DNA of 15,260 nt, taken from an uncultured Clostridia bacterium (lineage in GTDB: Bacteria; Bacillota; Clostridia; Christensenellales; UBA1242). Of the stretch, positions 13,488-15,260 are shown one piece after another. Positions within the stretch are counted from its first letter, which is position 1. Each line of letters opens with the position of its first letter. The stretch covers positions 1 to 15,260 of the forward strand of contig CAKVHY010000020.1 in the NCBI GenBank assembly GCA_934754335.1, given 5' to 3'. The notes beneath the pieces were generated by a model that had not been told where the DNA came from, did not search any database, and saw nothing but the letters and a program-made list of their open reading frames with translations. Position numbers and translations under genes: made by a program.

Positions 13488-13516
13488 ATTTTACTATAAA
13501 AAAAATGATTTGTCAA
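13488..13516 (-). promoter_or_regulatory. Strong promoter of the six-tRNA operon
   Basis: On the minus strand a perfect TTGACA (13516-13511), a 17-bp spacer and TAAAAT (13493-13488) precede tRNA-Pro. This is the best sigma-A promoter in the window, as expected for a stable RNA operon. Confidence 0.85.
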
Positions 13517-13625
13517 TAAAAATAATGAAAATTTTAAAATATTTGTAATATTTTTTATTATGCTAAAAAATCGACTTACAAAGCCATATTTCAACAAAAA
13601 TTCTAGTTTTTTGTAAGAAAAAAGA

Positions 13626-13634
13626 TGCTAAAAT
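13626..13634 (+). promoter_or_regulatory. Candidate extended -10 of the spoIIA operon
   Basis: TGC plus TAAAAT at 13626-13634 forms an extended -10 (TGnTAAAAT) without a good -35. It is 21 bases before the ATG at 13656. No sigma-H site (AGGA..GAAT) is visible here, although the B. subtilis operon uses one. Confidence 0.4.
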
Positions 13635-13655
13635 CTTTAAAAGCGGAGGGGTATG

Positions 13656-13964
13656 ATGGATATTCAATATAAGATAACAAACAATATAATGAATGTGAAA
13701 TTACGTGGAGAATTAGATGAATATACGGCAAATTACACTAGAACTTATCTAGACGATTTGTTTTCAAGTAATGATTTTTCTCAAGCGGTGATAGATTTGG
13801 CTGATTTGGATTTTATGGATAGTACGGGGATTGGTGTACTTATTGGAAGATATAAGAAGTTAAGAAATAAGCATACACCAATCTATATTGCGAATCCAAA
13901 TAATCATATAGAAAAAATATTTAAGATGTCAGGGCTTTACGATATTATGCCTAAAATTGTTTAA
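13656..13964 (+). CDS. spoIIAA: Anti-sigma-F factor antagonist SpoIIAA
   Basis: A STAS-domain protein that, when unphosphorylated, binds SpoIIAB and frees sigma-F in the forespore. The 102 residues show the typical fold start (MDIQYKITNNIMNVKLRGELD) and the phosphorylation site DSTGIG at 55-60, with Ser56 equivalent to the B. subtilis regulatory serine. SD choice: GGAGGG at 13645-13650 is only two bases from the ATG at 13653 but five from 13656, so I took the latter; the difference is one Met. Its stop codon overlaps the AAGGAG of spoIIAB. It is the first gene of spoIIAA-spoIIAB-sigF and lies head-to-head with the tRNA operon. Confidence 0.95.
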   Translation: MDIQYKITNNIMNVKLRGELDEYTANYTRTYLDDLFSSNDFSQAVIDLADLDFMDSTGIGVLIGRYKKLRNKHTPIYIANPNNHIEKIFKMSGLYDIMPKIV

Positions 13965-13974
13965 GGAGTTTGAT

Positions 13975-14421
13975 ATGAGTTATAAGAATAACATGAAATT
14001 AAGATTTTCAGCATTAAGCGAAAATGAGAGTTTTGCAAGAGTTTGTATTGCAAGTTTTTGTTCGGTTTTAAATCCAACTTTAGAGGAACTGAACGACATT
14101 AAAACTGCTGTTAGTGAGGCGGTTACGAATTGTGTTGTACATGCGTATCCAAATGTGAAAGGAGATGTGGAGATTAACGCAGAGATTTGCGATAACGAGT
14201 TGTACATATCCATAACAGATTTTGGAGTGGGTATAAAAGACGTTGAAAAAGCAAGAGAGCCATTTTATACAACCTGTCCAACAAAGGAAAGAAGTGGCAT
14301 GGGCTTTACCGTTATGGAGGGATTTATGGATAAAGTAATGGTGGAATCAAATGAAAAGAAGGGCACAACTGTAACTCTTATTAAAAGGTTAGGAGATTGT
14401 AAAGTGGCAATCGGGGGATAA
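13975..14421 (+). CDS. spoIIAB: Anti-sigma-F factor and serine kinase SpoIIAB
   Basis: A GHKL-fold protein that holds sigma-F inactive when ATP-bound and phosphorylates SpoIIAA. From ATG 13975 it has 148 residues. The ATP site is complete: N-box EAVTNCVVHAY (Glu48, Asn52), G1 DFGVGI at 82-87 and G2 ERSGMGF near 105-111, then the final GTTVTLIKRL strand. The TTG upstream at 13957 lies before AAGGAG (13963-13968) and is rejected. The ten-base gap to spoIIAA and one-base gap to sigF indicate coordinated translation, which fits the need for stoichiometric partners. Confidence 0.95.
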   Translation: MSYKNNMKLRFSALSENESFARVCIASFCSVLNPTLEELNDIKTAVSEAVTNCVVHAYPNVKGDVEINAEICDNELYISITDFGVGIKDVEKAREPFYTTCPTKERSGMGFTVMEGFMDKVMVESNEKKGTTVTLIKRLGDCKVAIGG

Positions 14422-14422
14422 T

Positions 14423-15151
14423 ATGAATGATAACACTTTAGAATTAATTAAATTAGCACAAAACAATGATGAAGATGCAAAAGAAAAGTTGATTTTAGAA
14501 AATTCTCCATTAATAAAAAGTGTTATTAAACGTTATAAAGATAAAGGAATTGAATATGATGATTTATATCAACTAGGTAGTCTTGGATTCTTAAAAGCAA
14601 TAACAAACTTTAATGTGGACTATAATGTAAAATTTAGCACCTACGCAGTTCCAATGATCGCCGGTGAAATAAAACGTTTTATGAGAGATAACGGGATTAT
14701 AAAGGTATCTAGAAGCGTTAAAACGTTAAATATTCAAATAAATAAGTATAATGAAGAATTTATCAATAAATATAATGTTTCGCCAACCATTGATGATCTG
14801 GTTTCACATTTTAATGTACCTAAAGAAGATATTATATTTGCAATGGAGAGTAATATTCCATTGGTTAGCCTTAGTTCGGTTATAAATGAAGATGGCGGAA
14901 ATAAGGAGCAATTGCTTATTGAAAAAATAGCAGAAAGCGATATGGAAAAAGATATGGAAATGTTTCTTATTAAAAACATAATATCAAAACTTCCTAAAAG
15001 AGATAAAAAAATAATCCTTCTTAGATATTTTAGAGATAAAACTCAGAAAGAGGTGGCGGAAATGCTTGGAGTAAGCCAAGTGCAGGTTAGTAGGCTTGAA
15101 AATAAGATCCTATCTTATATTAAAGAATCGGTTGAAGGTAAAGAAAAATAG
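14423..15151 (+). CDS. sigF: RNA polymerase sigma-F factor (forespore)
   Basis: The first compartment-specific sigma factor of endospore formation, active in the forespore. The 242 residues contain region 2 (EYDDLYQLGSLGFLKAITNF; KFSTYAVPMIAGEIKRFMRD, residues ~45-90), the early part of region 3 (NGIIKVSRSVK), and region 4 with a helix-turn-helix (TQKEVAEMLGVSQVQVSRLE, ~205-225). The identity as sigma-F rather than sigma-G or sigma-E comes from the immediate spoIIAA-spoIIAB context. GGGGG at 14413-14417, within the end of spoIIAB, is the ribosome binding site. A terminator follows the stop by 3 bases. Confidence 0.95.
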   Translation: MNDNTLELIKLAQNNDEDAKEKLILENSPLIKSVIKRYKDKGIEYDDLYQLGSLGFLKAITNFNVDYNVKFSTYAVPMIAGEIKRFMRDNGIIKVSRSVKTLNIQINKYNEEFINKYNVSPTIDDLVSHFNVPKEDIIFAMESNIPLVSLSSVINEDGGNKEQLLIEKIAESDMEKDMEMFLIKNIISKLPKRDKKIILLRYFRDKTQKEVAEMLGVSQVQVSRLENKILSYIKESVEGKEK

Positions 15152-15154
15152 TTT

Positions 15155-15187
15155 AAATCTTCCAAATTTTATTGGAAGATTTTTTGT
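15155..15187 (+). terminator. Intrinsic terminator after sigF
   Basis: An 11-bp perfect stem (15155-15165 with 15172-15182) with a 6-base loop, followed by a T-run to 15186. It closes the spoIIA operon, so nothing downstream (such as spoVA) is co-transcribed from this unit. Confidence 0.85.
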
Positions 15188-15190
15188 ATT

Positions 15191-15217
15191 AGAAAACCCC
15201 CAGATAGTCTGGGGGTT
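15191..15217 (-). terminator. Probable terminator of a minus-strand gene beyond the window
   Basis: AACCCCCAGA (15195-15204) and TCTGGGGGTT (15208-15217) form a G+C-rich 10-bp stem with a TAG loop. The only T-run beside it is on the minus strand (TTTTCT at 15196-15191), so it should stop transcription entering from the right. The remaining 43 bases to the window end hold no readable gene. Confidence 0.5.
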
Positions 15218-15260
15218 CGGTGAAGGCTTGTGCCGTTGAATAAAAATTCTCCTTGTGTTA

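Noticed and set aside
13509..13517. TTTGTCAAT as a Spo0A box before spoIIAA
   Set aside because: Its core is exactly the minus-strand TTGACA of the tRNA promoter, 17 bp from a TAAAAT, which explains it better; the last base also deviates from a 0A box.
15192..15260. Minus-strand reading frame running off the right edge and ending at TAA 15191-15189
   Set aside because: All minus frames are open over this short stretch and no motif can be recognised; the hairpin inside makes untranslated sequence equally likely.
1..15260. CRISPR array, toxin-antitoxin, restriction or other defence system
   Set aside because: No regularly spaced repeats, and no gene pair with defence-type domains, is visible. 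The DUF2726-like protein is a lone gene without defence partners.

Overview
The window is A+T-rich DNA whose coding capacity sits almost entirely on the + strand. It carries the sporulation sigma-F module (spoIIAA-spoIIAB-sigF), a GerW/YtfJ-like spore protein, ScpA/ScpB and tRNA genes that encode their own CCA ends. Together these point to a low-GC, endospore-forming (or formerly spore-forming) Firmicute, most likely an uncultured member of the Clostridia. I cannot name a genus from sequence alone.

Layout, left to right. 1-740: the 3' end of a surface protein (BspA-like repeat remnant plus a phage-tail-like C-terminal domain) and its terminator. 800-2858: a tight operon of Nudix hydrolase, engB and trxB. 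2921-2950: a palindromic bidirectional terminator shared with a convergent minus-strand gene (2949-3563) that encodes a membrane-anchored protein resembling DUF2726. 3670-5643: a two-gene unit of a membrane-anchored helical protein and hflX. 5751-5954: a 67-residue, 12-cysteine protein with an internal duplication. 6015-8313: an M50-family membrane metalloprotease, then scpA and scpB. 8361-10439: a DUF2953/YtfI-like protein, GerW/YtfJ-like protein and D-alanyl-D-alanine carboxypeptidase, joined by overlapping ends. 10531-12579: rluB, cmk and plsC. 12744-13516: a minus-strand operon of six tRNAs (Pro, CAT, Asp, Phe, Thr, Tyr), with a strong promoter and its own terminator. 13626-15186: spoIIAA-spoIIAB-sigF, divergent from the tRNA operon. 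15187-15260: a hairpin that probably ends a minus-strand gene lying beyond the window.

How the genes fit together. Most of the window is housekeeping: chromosome condensation (ScpAB), ribosome work (EngB, HflX, RluB), nucleotide and lipid synthesis (Cmk, PlsC), redox (TrxB) and tRNA supply. Mixed in are genes for spore formation: the sigma-F switch, the GerW-like protein, and a carboxypeptidase of the type that trims peptidoglycan. The order scpA-scpB-ytfI-ytfJ-dac-rluB-cmk-plsC is, to my knowledge, a familiar clostridial arrangement.

I did not find a convincing undescribed defence, mobile or biosynthetic system. The observations most worth following are: a recurrent promoter design in which the Shine-Dalgarno starts about 7 nt after a TAAAAT -10 box; a terminator-like hairpin whose loop holds the only good start codon of the YtfI-like gene; a 96-bp inverted repeat filling the tRNA-Thr/tRNA-Tyr spacer; the duplicated Cys-rich mini-protein; and the membrane-anchored DUF2726-like protein.
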